Below are positions 57,345 through 64,000 of a stretch of 64,000 bases of DNA, one piece after another. A program made the position numbers and the translations under genes. The DNA comes from Deltaproteobacteria bacterium (GTDB lineage: Bacteria; Desulfobacterota; Desulfuromonadia; Geobacterales; Pseudopelobacteraceae). Under the pieces are notes generated by a model. That model did not search any database. It was not told where the DNA came from and was given only the letters and a program-made list of their open reading frames with translations. Each line of letters opens with the position of its first letter. Position 1 is the stretch's first letter. The stretch spans positions 24,037-88,036 of the forward strand of contig JAJXWO010000012.1 in NCBI GenBank assembly GCA_021781535.1, read 5' to 3'.

Positions 57345-57860
57345 ATGAACTTTTCATCTTCCATCAAAATCATGCTGGTCACAATTGCCGCATCATTTCT
57401 GGCCATAACCGGCCGGGCTGATGCGGCCCCCCGCTCGGGCCAGGCCTCTCCGAACTTCAAGGTCGTCTCCACCACCGGGCAGAAGATCTCCCAGGAAAAT
57501 TATCGCGGCTATGTACTGATAGTCGATTTTTTTGCCACATGGTGCCCGCCATGCCGTCAGTCAATACCCCATCTTGTGGAGATGAACCGGAAGTATGGCA
57601 AGCAAGGGCTCCAGGTCCTTGGCTTGAGTGTTGACGACGATGGTGATGATGTGATCAAATCGTTTGCGGCTGAATTCCGGGTCAATTACCCGCTGGCATT
57701 GGCAGGAGATTCGACCACGACCGATTTTGGCATCAGGTCAGTGCCGGTCATGTACCTGATTGATAAAAAAGGCAAAATTGCTGAAGTGTATCGCGGCTAC
57801 TCCGATGACATGTCTCGCGCGCTTGAACAGGCGATCAAGCGCCTCTTGGCAGAGAAGTAA
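57345..57860 (+). CDS. TlpA/ResA-like exported thiol-disulfide reductase
   Basis: 171 residues with a signal peptide or anchor (about 1-27, ending RADAA). The thioredoxin-like motif is FFATWCPPCRQSIPHL, followed by VLGLSVDDDGDDVIKSFAAEF and the cis-Pro in IRSVPVMYLID. Members keep the cysteines of apocytochrome c reduced in the periplasm before heme attachment, which fits the neighbouring ccsA and many cytochromes. It converges on truA, overlapping by 26 bases. Confidence 0.92.
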   Translation: MNFSSSIKIMLVTIAASFLAITGRADAAPRSGQASPNFKVVSTTGQKISQENYRGYVLIVDFFATWCPPCRQSIPHLVEMNRKYGKQGLQVLGLSVDDDGDDVIKSFAAEFRVNYPLALAGDSTTTDFGIRSVPVMYLIDKKGKIAEVYRGYSDDMSRALEQAIKRLLAEK

Positions 57861-58602
57861 ATTCCTCCGGGTACGTCACCTGTATCAGACATAATCCACA
57901 GGCCGGTGCGGTACTGCCGGCCTCTTTTCTATCCCCACTCTGCAACAATCTGTCAATATCTGCCGGCGTAAAGCGGCCTTTCCCTACATCAACAAGTGTG
58001 CCGACCATGACGCGCACCATATTTTTAAGAAACCCGCCACCGGTAACGTCAATGGTAATACGGGCACCCTCCCGGAGTATCTGAACAGCGTCTATCCGTC
58101 TGACCGTGGTCTTGGCAACGCAGTTAGAGGCACGGAATGCGGCAAAATCATGTCTGCCGACAAAATGGCCGGCAGCCTCTTCCATTGCGACAAGATTAAG
58201 GGGTTCCCGGACCTGCCAGCTGTACAGCCTGTCCAAGGGCGATCGGACTGATGAATTTATGATCGTATAGCGGTACTGTTTGGCATATGCCATGGTAATC
58301 GGCTTGAACCCCTCCGGAACAATACGGGCGCTCTGGATGGCGACATCAGCGGGAAGAAAGCGGTTAGCGCCCTCCACAAAAGCCCGCAACGGAAGGTCCC
58401 GCTCCGTCATAAACGAAGCCGCCATGGCACGGGCGTGCACTCCGGCATCGGTCCGGCCGGACGAACGCACCTGCACGCGCTCCTTCAGCAACTGTTCAAA
58501 CGCATCCTCAACGACCTGCTGCACCGCAAGGCCGTTTGGCTGCACCTGCCACCCCGAATAGTTCGTGCCGTCGTAGGCAATTGTCACCAGAATGGTTGGC
58601 AC
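57835..58602 (-). CDS. truA: tRNA pseudouridine synthase A
   Basis: 255 residues. TruA modifies tRNA positions 38-40. The start TILVTIAYDGTNYSGWQVQPNGLAVQQVVE, the catalytic aspartate in SSGRTDAGVHARAMAASF and the motif GGGFLKNMVRVMVGTLVDVGKG are typical. The last 26 bases overlap the end of the tlpA gene on the other strand. It follows hslO by one base. Confidence 0.96.
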   Translation of the reverse strand: MPTILVTIAYDGTNYSGWQVQPNGLAVQQVVEDAFEQLLKERVQVRSSGRTDAGVHARAMAASFMTERDLPLRAFVEGANRFLPADVAIQSARIVPEGFKPITMAYAKQYRYTIINSSVRSPLDRLYSWQVREPLNLVAMEEAAGHFVGRHDFAAFRASNCVAKTTVRRIDAVQILREGARITIDVTGGGFLKNMVRVMVGTLVDVGKGRFTPADIDRLLQSGDRKEAGSTAPACGLCLIQVTYPEEFTSLPRGA

Positions 58603-58603
58603 G

Positions 58604-59494
58604 TTAGTGGCCGGACTTTTCTGCAGTCTGGCTGATCAGTTTATCCAGCTCAGACGAATCCAGATGATATGCTTTGCGGCAGAATTCGCACGTCACTTCG
58701 GCGCCGTTCTCCTGCGACTGCATATCCTGCAACTCCTCACTCCCCAAAGTAAGAAGAGCCTGTTCAACCTTTTCCAGTCCACAGCCGCAGCGGAAGAAGA
58801 TGTCATGAGATTCAAGGATGGTATAGGGTATGTCGCCGAAAAGCTCTCCAATAACCGCTGCTGCCCCACCCGTTTCAATCAGGTCGGACAATGCCGGCAA
58901 TGCTGCAATCCGTGCCATGATTTTTTCTATTTCCCCCGCGTCTGCCTTTGGCAGCGCCTGCACGAGAAAACCGCCGCAGGTGGCCACCTGCCCGTCTTCA
59001 CCAAGAGTAGCCCCCAATCCGACCGCCGAAGGAGTCTGTTCGGAGTCGGCCAGGTAATATGCCAGATCCTCGCCGACCTCACTACTGACAAGCTGCACGA
59101 CACCCTGATACGGCTGACCGCCTGCGCCAAGATCTTTGGAAACCGTTAGAAAACCTGCTTTGCCGATCAGTCCCGCCACATTCCACTTTCCATTCAGCGC
59201 TTCGAGATCAGCGGCAGGATTCCCGATACAGCCGCGAACCGCCCCGTCACTATCCGCTTCAATTATCATCTTGCGTAGCGGCCCATTCCCCTCAAACTTG
59301 AGAGCAGTCCGTTGGCCGGTCTTGAGAAGAGCGCCCATCAACGCACCGCCCGCGAGCCCCCGGGAAAGCGCGATACTTGCTGTTGCCGAAGCCTGTTGAA
59401 GAGTACAAATCTCGCGCGCCAGCGACCCGGCGGTACACGCCAGTACCCTGATACCACCTGAAAGGCATAATGCCCGAACGATCTGATCAGCCAT
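58604..59494 (-). CDS. hslO: Redox-regulated chaperone Hsp33
   Basis: 296 residues. Hsp33 holds unfolding proteins during oxidative stress. The zinc redox switch is present as RCGCGLEK ... TCEFCRKAYHLD (CXC and CXXC). GAVRGCIGNP and LVSSEVGEDLAYYLADSEQTPSAVGLG are family motifs. ATG 59494 is taken from homology (MADQIVRALCLSGGIRV); GGAG lies 12 bases upstream. A longer frame begins at 59524. Confidence 0.95.
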   Translation of the reverse strand: MADQIVRALCLSGGIRVLACTAGSLAREICTLQQASATASIALSRGLAGGALMGALLKTGQRTALKFEGNGPLRKMIIEADSDGAVRGCIGNPAADLEALNGKWNVAGLIGKAGFLTVSKDLGAGGQPYQGVVQLVSSEVGEDLAYYLADSEQTPSAVGLGATLGEDGQVATCGGFLVQALPKADAGEIEKIMARIAALPALSDLIETGGAAAVIGELFGDIPYTILESHDIFFRCGCGLEKVEQALLTLGSEELQDMQSQENGAEVTCEFCRKAYHLDSSELDKLISQTAEKSGH

Positions 59495-59559
59495 AATGAT
59501 ACGGAACTCCTTTAAAAAAGTCATGTTGCTGCTTGCAGTCTATTTAACGTTACGCGGGA

Positions 59560-60567
59560 TCAGCCGTAATACTGCCGATACCAATCGACAAATCGTGCAA
59601 TACCATCTTCGATGCTTGTGTCGGGCCTGAACCCGACAGCAGATGCTAAATCTGAGACATCGGCATACGTTATATGTACTTCACCCGGCTGGAGAGGGAG
59701 AAGATTTTTTTCCGCTTTTTTTCCAAGACACTCTTCCAGTACTTCAATAAAGCGGATAAGTTCAACCGGATGGTGATTGCCGATATTGTATACCCGGTAA
59801 GGGGCAGCGCTTGTCGGCAATTCAGGCGATTCAGCGTCCCATAAAGGGTCGGGGCACGGAATATGGTCCATCACCCGCACAACCCCCTCGATAATATCAT
59901 CGATATAGGTGAAATCACGCTGCATCCGGCCATGGTTGAACACATCGATCGGGCGCCCTTCCAGAATTGCCTTGGTAAAGGAAAAATAGGCCATATCCGG
60001 CCGGCCCCATGGCCCATATACGGTGAAGAAGCGCAATCCGGTTGTCGGCAGGCCGAAGAGATGCGCGTACGTATGGGCCATCAGCTCGTTGGATTTTTTG
60101 GTGGCCGCATAAAGTGACACCGGATGGTCAACTGAGTGGTGTTCGGAAAACGGCACCGATGCATTGGCACCATAGACGGAACTTGACGATGCATACACCA
60201 GATGCTTGATATGTGCATGGCGGCATCCCTCCAGAATATTCAGAAACCCGCTGATATTACTGTCAACGTAGGCATACGGGTTCTGGAGCGAATAACGAAC
60301 TCCCGCCTGGGCGGCAAGATTAATCACATAGTCGAACTGCCCTCCCTGAAATAAGCGTTCGACCCGCGAGCGGTCTTCCAGTGCGCCGCGTTCAAACGCA
60401 AAACCGTCCAGGCCATCCAGAATGGCAAGCCGGCTCTCCTTAAGTGCAACGTCATAGTAGTCGTTCAGATTGTCAAATCCGGTAACCCGGTGACCGCATC
60501 GCACCAGACGCTGTACGAGGTGAAAGCCGATAAACCCGGCTGCGCCGGTAACAAGTATCCTGCTCAT
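59560..60567 (-). CDS. NAD-dependent sugar epimerase, UDP-glucuronate 4-epimerase-like
   Basis: 335 residues of the short-chain extended family. The NAD loop is [18 protein letters not shown]; the catalytic tyrosine-lysine motif is [47 protein letters not shown] and [18 protein letters not shown] are typical of UDP-glucuronate 4-epimerases (GAE/CapI). Likely makes UDP-galacturonate for surface polysaccharide; the donor cannot be proved. ATG 60567 is set by homology. No other polysaccharide gene adjoins it. Confidence 0.88.
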   Translation of the reverse strand: MSRILVTGAAGFIGFHLVQRLVRCGHRVTGFDNLNDYYDVALKESRLAILDGLDGFAFERGALEDRSRVERLFQGGQFDYVINLAAQAGVRYSLQNPYAYVDSNISGFLNILEGCRHAHIKHLVYASSSSVYGANASVPFSEHHSVDHPVSLYAATKKSNELMAHTYAHLFGLPTTGLRFFTVYGPWGRPDMAYFSFTKAILEGRPIDVFNHGRMQRDFTYIDDIIEGVVRVMDHIPCPDPLWDAESPELPTSAAPYRVYNIGNHHPVELIRFIEVLEECLGKKAEKNLLPLQPGEVHITYADVSDLASAVGFRPDTSIEDGIARFVDWYRQYYG

Positions 60568-61235
60568 TGTGTTTTTCCTGTCCAGGCCGCGGCACTGCAT
60601 CGCCACGCCTCTATGGTATGCATGATTGGGAGCGGCCCGATCAAGATCGGCGATTGAACAAACTACCGTACAGTGTCGGCATGATATGCAGGAAAACACC
60701 GCGACCGCAAGCTATTTTAATTTGTGGCGATCAAACAGAGCACCGGATACTGCTGCCACACCAACAAAATGGTAGCAGCATCGTAGATGGATTGCTTGCG
60801 GCTCTGGGCATCGGCACATGCGCCACGAAATAACCATCCTGCTGTCGCCACGTTTGTCCCCTTCATGGCACCTCTTCTGGATCGGCAATTACATAACAAT
60901 TTGTGCGTGTTCGGTACGCACATACTTCCCCCCGAAATTATAAAGGCAGCCCGAATCGGCCGCTTTTATTATGCTATACAGTCCCGGCATTTCTTCAACC
61001 AATAAACAATATACTGGACACGCAACTCTTCCTGGTCGACGAAAAATTTTTTAACAATTTATTACTCGACGTACTTGAGTTGTCGCAGATTCATGGTATC
61101 ATTGTTTCATCATGTCATATTATCGAGTTTCCCTTTGCTTTGAGTGGTACTTGTCATGATTATAGCGCAACGATACGCCGGAATACTTATTCTGCAGTTA
61201 ATCTTCTTGCAGGGAAATCAAAGGAGGACAGTATC
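60568..61235. other. Long non-coding region upstream of the diheme peroxidase
   Basis: 668 bases between divergent genes without a believable ORF: the open frames found have no family features. It contains an imperfect 12-base hairpin (60746-60782) and a short perfect hairpin (TGTGCGT/ACGCACA, 60902-60922). A TGCTATACA extended -10 lies near 60972-60980. I found no c-di-GMP riboswitch consensus. It may hold a long leader or small RNA. Confidence 0.5.
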
Positions 61236-62276
61236 ATGAAATGGAAACTTTCGAGTTGTATCATGGTGGTAATGCTTGCGGGAGGTGTCGCATGGGGAAA
61301 GGATGATGTAATGAGCCAGGCCCAGGCAACCTTTAAGGCCATTCCGACAAAACCGCCCGTCCTGAAGAGTAACCCGGCGACTCCCGGAAAAATAAAACTG
61401 GGGGAAATGCTCTATTTTGACCCGCGACTATCCTCATCCGAACTGATCAGCTGCAATACCTGCCATAACGTCGGACTCGGAGGCGTAGACCTCCAGGAAA
61501 CATCTACAGGGCACGGTTGGCAAAAGGGCCCGCGTAACGCTCCGACCGTATTGAACGCAGTGTACAATCTTGCCCAGTTCTGGGATGGCCGGGCAAAAGA
61601 CCTTGAGGCCCAGGCCAAAGGACCTGTCCAGGCTTCGGTGGAGATGAACAACACGCCGGAGCGGGTGGTGGAAACGCTCAAGAGCATTCCCGGTTATCTG
61701 CCGCCATTCAAAAAAGCATTTCCCAAAGAGAAAGATCCGATAACCTTTGACAATATGGCTCGTGCCATCGAGGTGTTCGAGGCGACACTTATCACACCGG
61801 ACTCCCGCTTCGACCGTTTCCTCAAGGGAAACCGGAAAGCGCTTGACAGCAAAGAGTATGAAGGGCTGCAGCTTTTCATGGCCAAGGGGTGCTCTGCCTG
61901 TCATAACGGGGTCAATATCGGAGGTACCGGATATTTCCCCTTCGGAGTTAAAGAGAGCCCAACCGACGCAGTCCGCCCCACGGAAGATTTCGGGCGTTTC
62001 AAAGTCACCAACACCTCTTCAGACAAATATGTCTTCAAATCACCATCACTCCGCAACATATTTCTGACACCGCCCTACTTCCACTCAGGCAAAGTATGGA
62101 AGTTACAGGATGCGGTAAGGGTTATGGGGTCCGCACAACTCGGCATTACCCTCAACGATGACGATGATGGTAAAATTGTGGCGTTCCTCATGACTCTTAC
62201 CGGTAAACAGCCAAGAATCATTTACCCGATCTTGCCACCCAATTCCAATACCACGCCGAAACCGTCGCTGAAGTAG
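61236..62276 (+). CDS. Diheme cytochrome c peroxidase (MacA/CcpA-like)
   Basis: 346 residues with a signal peptide (cut after VAWG). Two heme sites: CNTCH (about residue 73, peroxidatic/low-potential heme) and CSACH (about 219). Peroxidase motifs KLGEMLYFDPRLS, GHGWQKGPRNAPTVLNAVYN, QAKGPVQ and the closing FKSPSLRNIFLTPPYFHSG are conserved, with a Met ligand near the end. Bacterial peroxidases reduce H2O2; MacA in Geobacter also links inner-membrane and periplasmic electron flow to metal reduction. AAAGGAGG precedes ATG 61236; the longer open frame upstream lacks homology. Confidence 0.93.
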   Translation: MKWKLSSCIMVVMLAGGVAWGKDDVMSQAQATFKAIPTKPPVLKSNPATPGKIKLGEMLYFDPRLSSSELISCNTCHNVGLGGVDLQETSTGHGWQKGPRNAPTVLNAVYNLAQFWDGRAKDLEAQAKGPVQASVEMNNTPERVVETLKSIPGYLPPFKKAFPKEKDPITFDNMARAIEVFEATLITPDSRFDRFLKGNRKALDSKEYEGLQLFMAKGCSACHNGVNIGGTGYFPFGVKESPTDAVRPTEDFGRFKVTNTSSDKYVFKSPSLRNIFLTPPYFHSGKVWKLQDAVRVMGSAQLGITLNDDDDGKIVAFLMTLTGKQPRIIYPILPPNSNTTPKPSLK

Positions 62277-62283
62277 CAGACCG

Positions 62284-62319
62284 CAGGGATAGGGCCGGAC
62301 TTGTCCGGCCCTATCCCTG
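62284..62319. terminator. Perfect 16-base hairpin after the peroxidase gene
   Basis: CAGGGATAGGGCCGGA pairs fully with TCCGGCCCTATCCCTG around a CTTG loop. No T tract follows, so termination may rely on Rho or the hairpin may be an mRNA stabiliser. Confidence 0.6.
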
Positions 62320-62398
62320 GTAGCGTATGAATGAGAGAGAATAGAAACAGGGCACCTTCGAAGAGCAGCACATCACGAGTGCACTATTGGGCTGCCCG

Positions 62399-62725
62399 CT
62401 ATTTGGACGGAGCAGCGCCGAACGTCTTCAGATACAATGCCAGTGATGTGAGGTCGCTCGAACCGCCGGGGAGAGCACTCCCTTTGAGTGCACCAACAAT
62501 GCACTTGTTTATGATTGCTTCAAGATCCTTTACATCTTCGGCTGCAACTCCTCCCAGCTTTTTTCCTCCCGAATGGCATGTTGAACAACTCTTGCCATTC
62601 GTACCCAGTGATGTGCTGTTAAAAAGCACCTTGCCCTGCTCGACGGAAGATCCGCCGCCAGCGAATGCCGCCATTGCTGATGCCACAAAAAAACCTGCGA
62701 TGAGAACCGGGATTGATCGATGCAT
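62399..62725 (-). CDS. Small monoheme c-type cytochrome
   Basis: 108 residues with a signal peptide ending AAFA. One heme site (KSCSTCHSGGKKLGG) and a class I cytochrome c-like remainder, with ALYLKTFG at the C-terminus; the sixth ligand is not obvious, no Met aligning after the heme. It converges on the peroxidase gene and could donate electrons to it (inference). GGAGG lies eight bases before ATG 62725. Confidence 0.9.
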   Translation of the reverse strand: MHRSIPVLIAGFFVASAMAAFAGGGSSVEQGKVLFNSTSLGTNGKSCSTCHSGGKKLGGVAAEDVKDLEAIINKCIVGALKGSALPGGSSDLTSLALYLKTFGAAPSK

Positions 62726-62758
62726 TGTGTTCCTCCTTGACAGTTATATGTAAAAACA

Positions 62759-62786
62759 AGGATACCAGTCGCCCCCGGATCGTCAA
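62759..62786 (-). promoter_or_regulatory. Promoter of the monoheme cytochrome
   Basis: Minus strand TTGACG, 16 bases, TATCCT; about 33 bases before ATG 62725. Confidence 0.5.
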
Positions 62787-62921
62787 GGCCTCGTCATCGT
62801 AGCGAATGTAAAATACCTCGGGACAGGTAAAAAAGAGAATTAGTGGACATTCGAGACAAACAGTTGGATATGCACTCTGGAAAAGGTTGTTGGTCTTTTT
62901 GTTTCGCTTCACGAGGTGATT

Positions 62922-62930
62922 TGCTATAGT
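62922..62930 (+). promoter_or_regulatory. Possible extended -10 for the DUF3024 gene
   Basis: TGCTATAGT, an extended -10 box with no good -35, about 90 bases before the gene. The rest of 62787-63020 shows nothing else. Confidence 0.3.
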
Positions 62931-63020
62931 ATCGCCACCTGTAAGCGGCAGTTGATCTGTTTTGAGTACGTTGGAAATCATTCTGTTTATCAGGGATTGG
63001 TCAAAAGGAAGAATTGACGA

Positions 63021-63356
63021 ATGGCGTTACCCGAAACTGAGTTGCAAAGGGCAGGCATACTGCTGGGACAGCTTTGTGAACAGCGAACTATACCGGATCA
63101 GGTTACATTACATTATGATGTCAGAGGCAACAGAGTCACCCTGACCGAGTCCCGCCCGCTCTTCATAGACCCCGCCATCTGGAATGAATTTAAAATTTCC
63201 CAGTTTGAGTACAGCCCGGAATCATGCAACTGGACATTGTACTGGTATGACCGGAAAAACAGACGGCAACCGTATCCGACCGGAAGAAACAAGGATACGC
63301 TTGAAAAGCTGATACACGAGGTTGAGTCGGATCCGACCGGAATATTCTGGGAATGA
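63021..63356 (+). CDS. DUF3024-like hypothetical protein
   Basis: 111 residues. The closing half (WTLYWYDRKNRRQPYPTGRNKDTLEKLIHEVESDPTGIFW) resembles the DUF3024 family of small uncharacterised proteins; the N-terminus (LPETELQRAGILLGQLCEQRTIPDQVTLHYDVRGN) is helical then beta. No signal peptide or membrane segment. AAAAGGAAG precedes ATG 63021. It converges on the comM remnant. Confidence 0.7.
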   Translation: MALPETELQRAGILLGQLCEQRTIPDQVTLHYDVRGNRVTLTESRPLFIDPAIWNEFKISQFEYSPESCNWTLYWYDRKNRRQPYPTGRNKDTLEKLIHEVESDPTGIFWE

Positions 63357-63438
63357 CTCTGACGGCCATCCGGACCGGTTATGAAAATCTGGATTCGTGG
63401 CAATTGGAACATCATAATTCATGATTATATCCAGACTG

Positions 63439-63924
63439 TTATTGGGTTTTCCGGTCCAGGCTCCGGTACTGGATCGCCTCGGCAATATGCTGTTCAAGAA
63501 TGGCGGTGCTCCCGTCAAGATCGGCGATGGTACGCGCCACCTTGAGGATGCGGGTATACGTACGGGCGGAGAATCCGAGGCGGTCGGTAACCAGTTCCAG
63601 CATGCGGTTACCACTGGCATCCAGTTCGCAGTATTTTTTTATGAAGCGGGGCGTCATCTGGGCGTTGCAGTGAATTTTGGTACCTTTGTAGCGTTCCATC
63701 TGGAGTTCCCGCGACCCCTCGACCCGGCCGGCAATGGCAGCAGAACTCTCCGCCTCGCCCCGATCGGCAAGATCGCGATATTTTACCGCCGGGACCTCGA
63801 TGTGGATATCGATCCTGTCCAACAACGGCCCGGAAATGCGGGAACGGTAGCGGTGAATGGCAACAGGAGTGCAGGTGCAGGGATGGGTTGGGTCCGAAAG
63901 ATAGCCGCAGGGGCAGGGGTGTGT
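63439..63924 (-). pseudogene. comM: ComM/YifB Mg-chelatase-like AAA+ ATPase, C-terminal part only
   Basis: About 161 residues match the end of ComM/YifB, a helicase used in recombination of transforming DNA: HPCPCGYLSDPTHPCTCTP (zinc-type cysteines), RYRSRISGPLLDRIDIHIEVPAV, and the C-terminal FIKKYCELDASGNRMLELVTDRLGFSARTYTRILKVARTIADLDGS. The family normally reads AAMNPCPCG just here, preceded by the Walker domains; in this sequence it reads RLTHPCPCG and everything further upstream (63925-64000) is unrelated. The gene therefore seems cut by an insertion or rearrangement, although the rest lies beyond the window. Confidence 0.75.
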
Positions 63925-64000
63925 TAACCTTTCTCTACGATTCTTATATAAAACGGCACTCGTTCTCAATCGAAATTCCCCTCGAAAAACAACCACTCCC

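Noticed and set aside
60567..61005. Overlapping ORFs of 60-90 codons in the gap upstream of the peroxidase
   Set aside because: No ribosome site, no recognisable domain, and composition unlike the coding neighbours.
62726..62900. c-di-GMP (GEMM) riboswitch upstream of cytochrome genes
   Set aside because: GEMM elements are common before Geobacter cytochromes, so the leaders of the genes at 9982, 61236 and 62399 were read for the GACGCAAAGCC-type core; none was seen.

Overview
The window is a gene-dense bacterial chromosome segment (about 60 protein genes, one tRNA) that fits the Geobacter/Pelobacter/Trichlorobacter group of the Desulfuromonadota (inference). Signs are a PpcA-like triheme cytochrome, a MacA-like diheme peroxidase, a sigma-54 regulator, many two-component proteins, CbiET, a YajQ protein, a type IV minor-pilin/PilY1 operon and an orphan GspG-like pseudopilin. 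No CRISPR array, prophage or rRNA operon was seen, and no complete insertion sequence.

Layout. 1-4044: end of thiG, thiE, a TIGR01212 radical SAM gene, then a convergent acyl-CoA ligase. 4213-9921: gltX; a broken PAS-kinase/GGDEF chimera; uvrB overlapping a MutY-like glycosylase. 9982-13804: triheme cytochrome, GspG-like pseudopilin, ppdK. 13928-15843: cbiET-cbiL. 15964-26936: on the minus strand a small anchored protein, a very large PilY1, FimT, PilV, PilW, PilX, then a CHASE4 histidine kinase and its LuxR-type regulator. Upstream of this block (26937-27464) lie a good sigma-54 promoter match and two 21-bp imperfect repeats. 27465-32354: typA, a two-gene Roadblock operon, a CoA-binding protein and a vapBC toxin-antitoxin pair with a perfect palindrome over its promoter. 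32479-40692: proA, an Omp85-type lipoprotein, an NtrC-family regulator with its kinase, rimO, yajQ, lolA. 40825-46056: gatC-gatA-gatB-cheY-cheA in one run. 46252-50096: rplM-rpsI, argC, a YgiQ radical SAM gene. 50200-50909: tRNA-Leu(CAG) and ndk. 50929-56853: a tetrapyrrole operon (precorrin-2 dehydrogenase, ccsA, hemA, sfsA, hemC, cobA-hemD). 57010-60567: trxA, tlpA, truA, hslO and a sugar epimerase. 61236-63356: MacA-like peroxidase, a convergent monoheme cytochrome and a DUF3024 gene. The window ends in a ComM/YifB gene whose upstream half has been replaced by unrelated sequence.

Together the genes combine housekeeping (tRNA charging, ribosomal proteins, DNA repair, cofactors) with respiratory and surface functions. 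The tetrapyrrole operon supplies heme, siroheme and the corrin precursor; CcsA attaches heme to c-type cytochromes such as the three encoded here. The most unusual items are the chimeric signalling pseudogene at 5674-6893, the sigma-54/tandem-repeat control region of the pilus block, a possible small RNA at 31072-31185, the MutY-like protein without an iron-sulfur site, and the replaced 5' half of comM. Nothing seen here amounts to a clearly new defence or mobile system.
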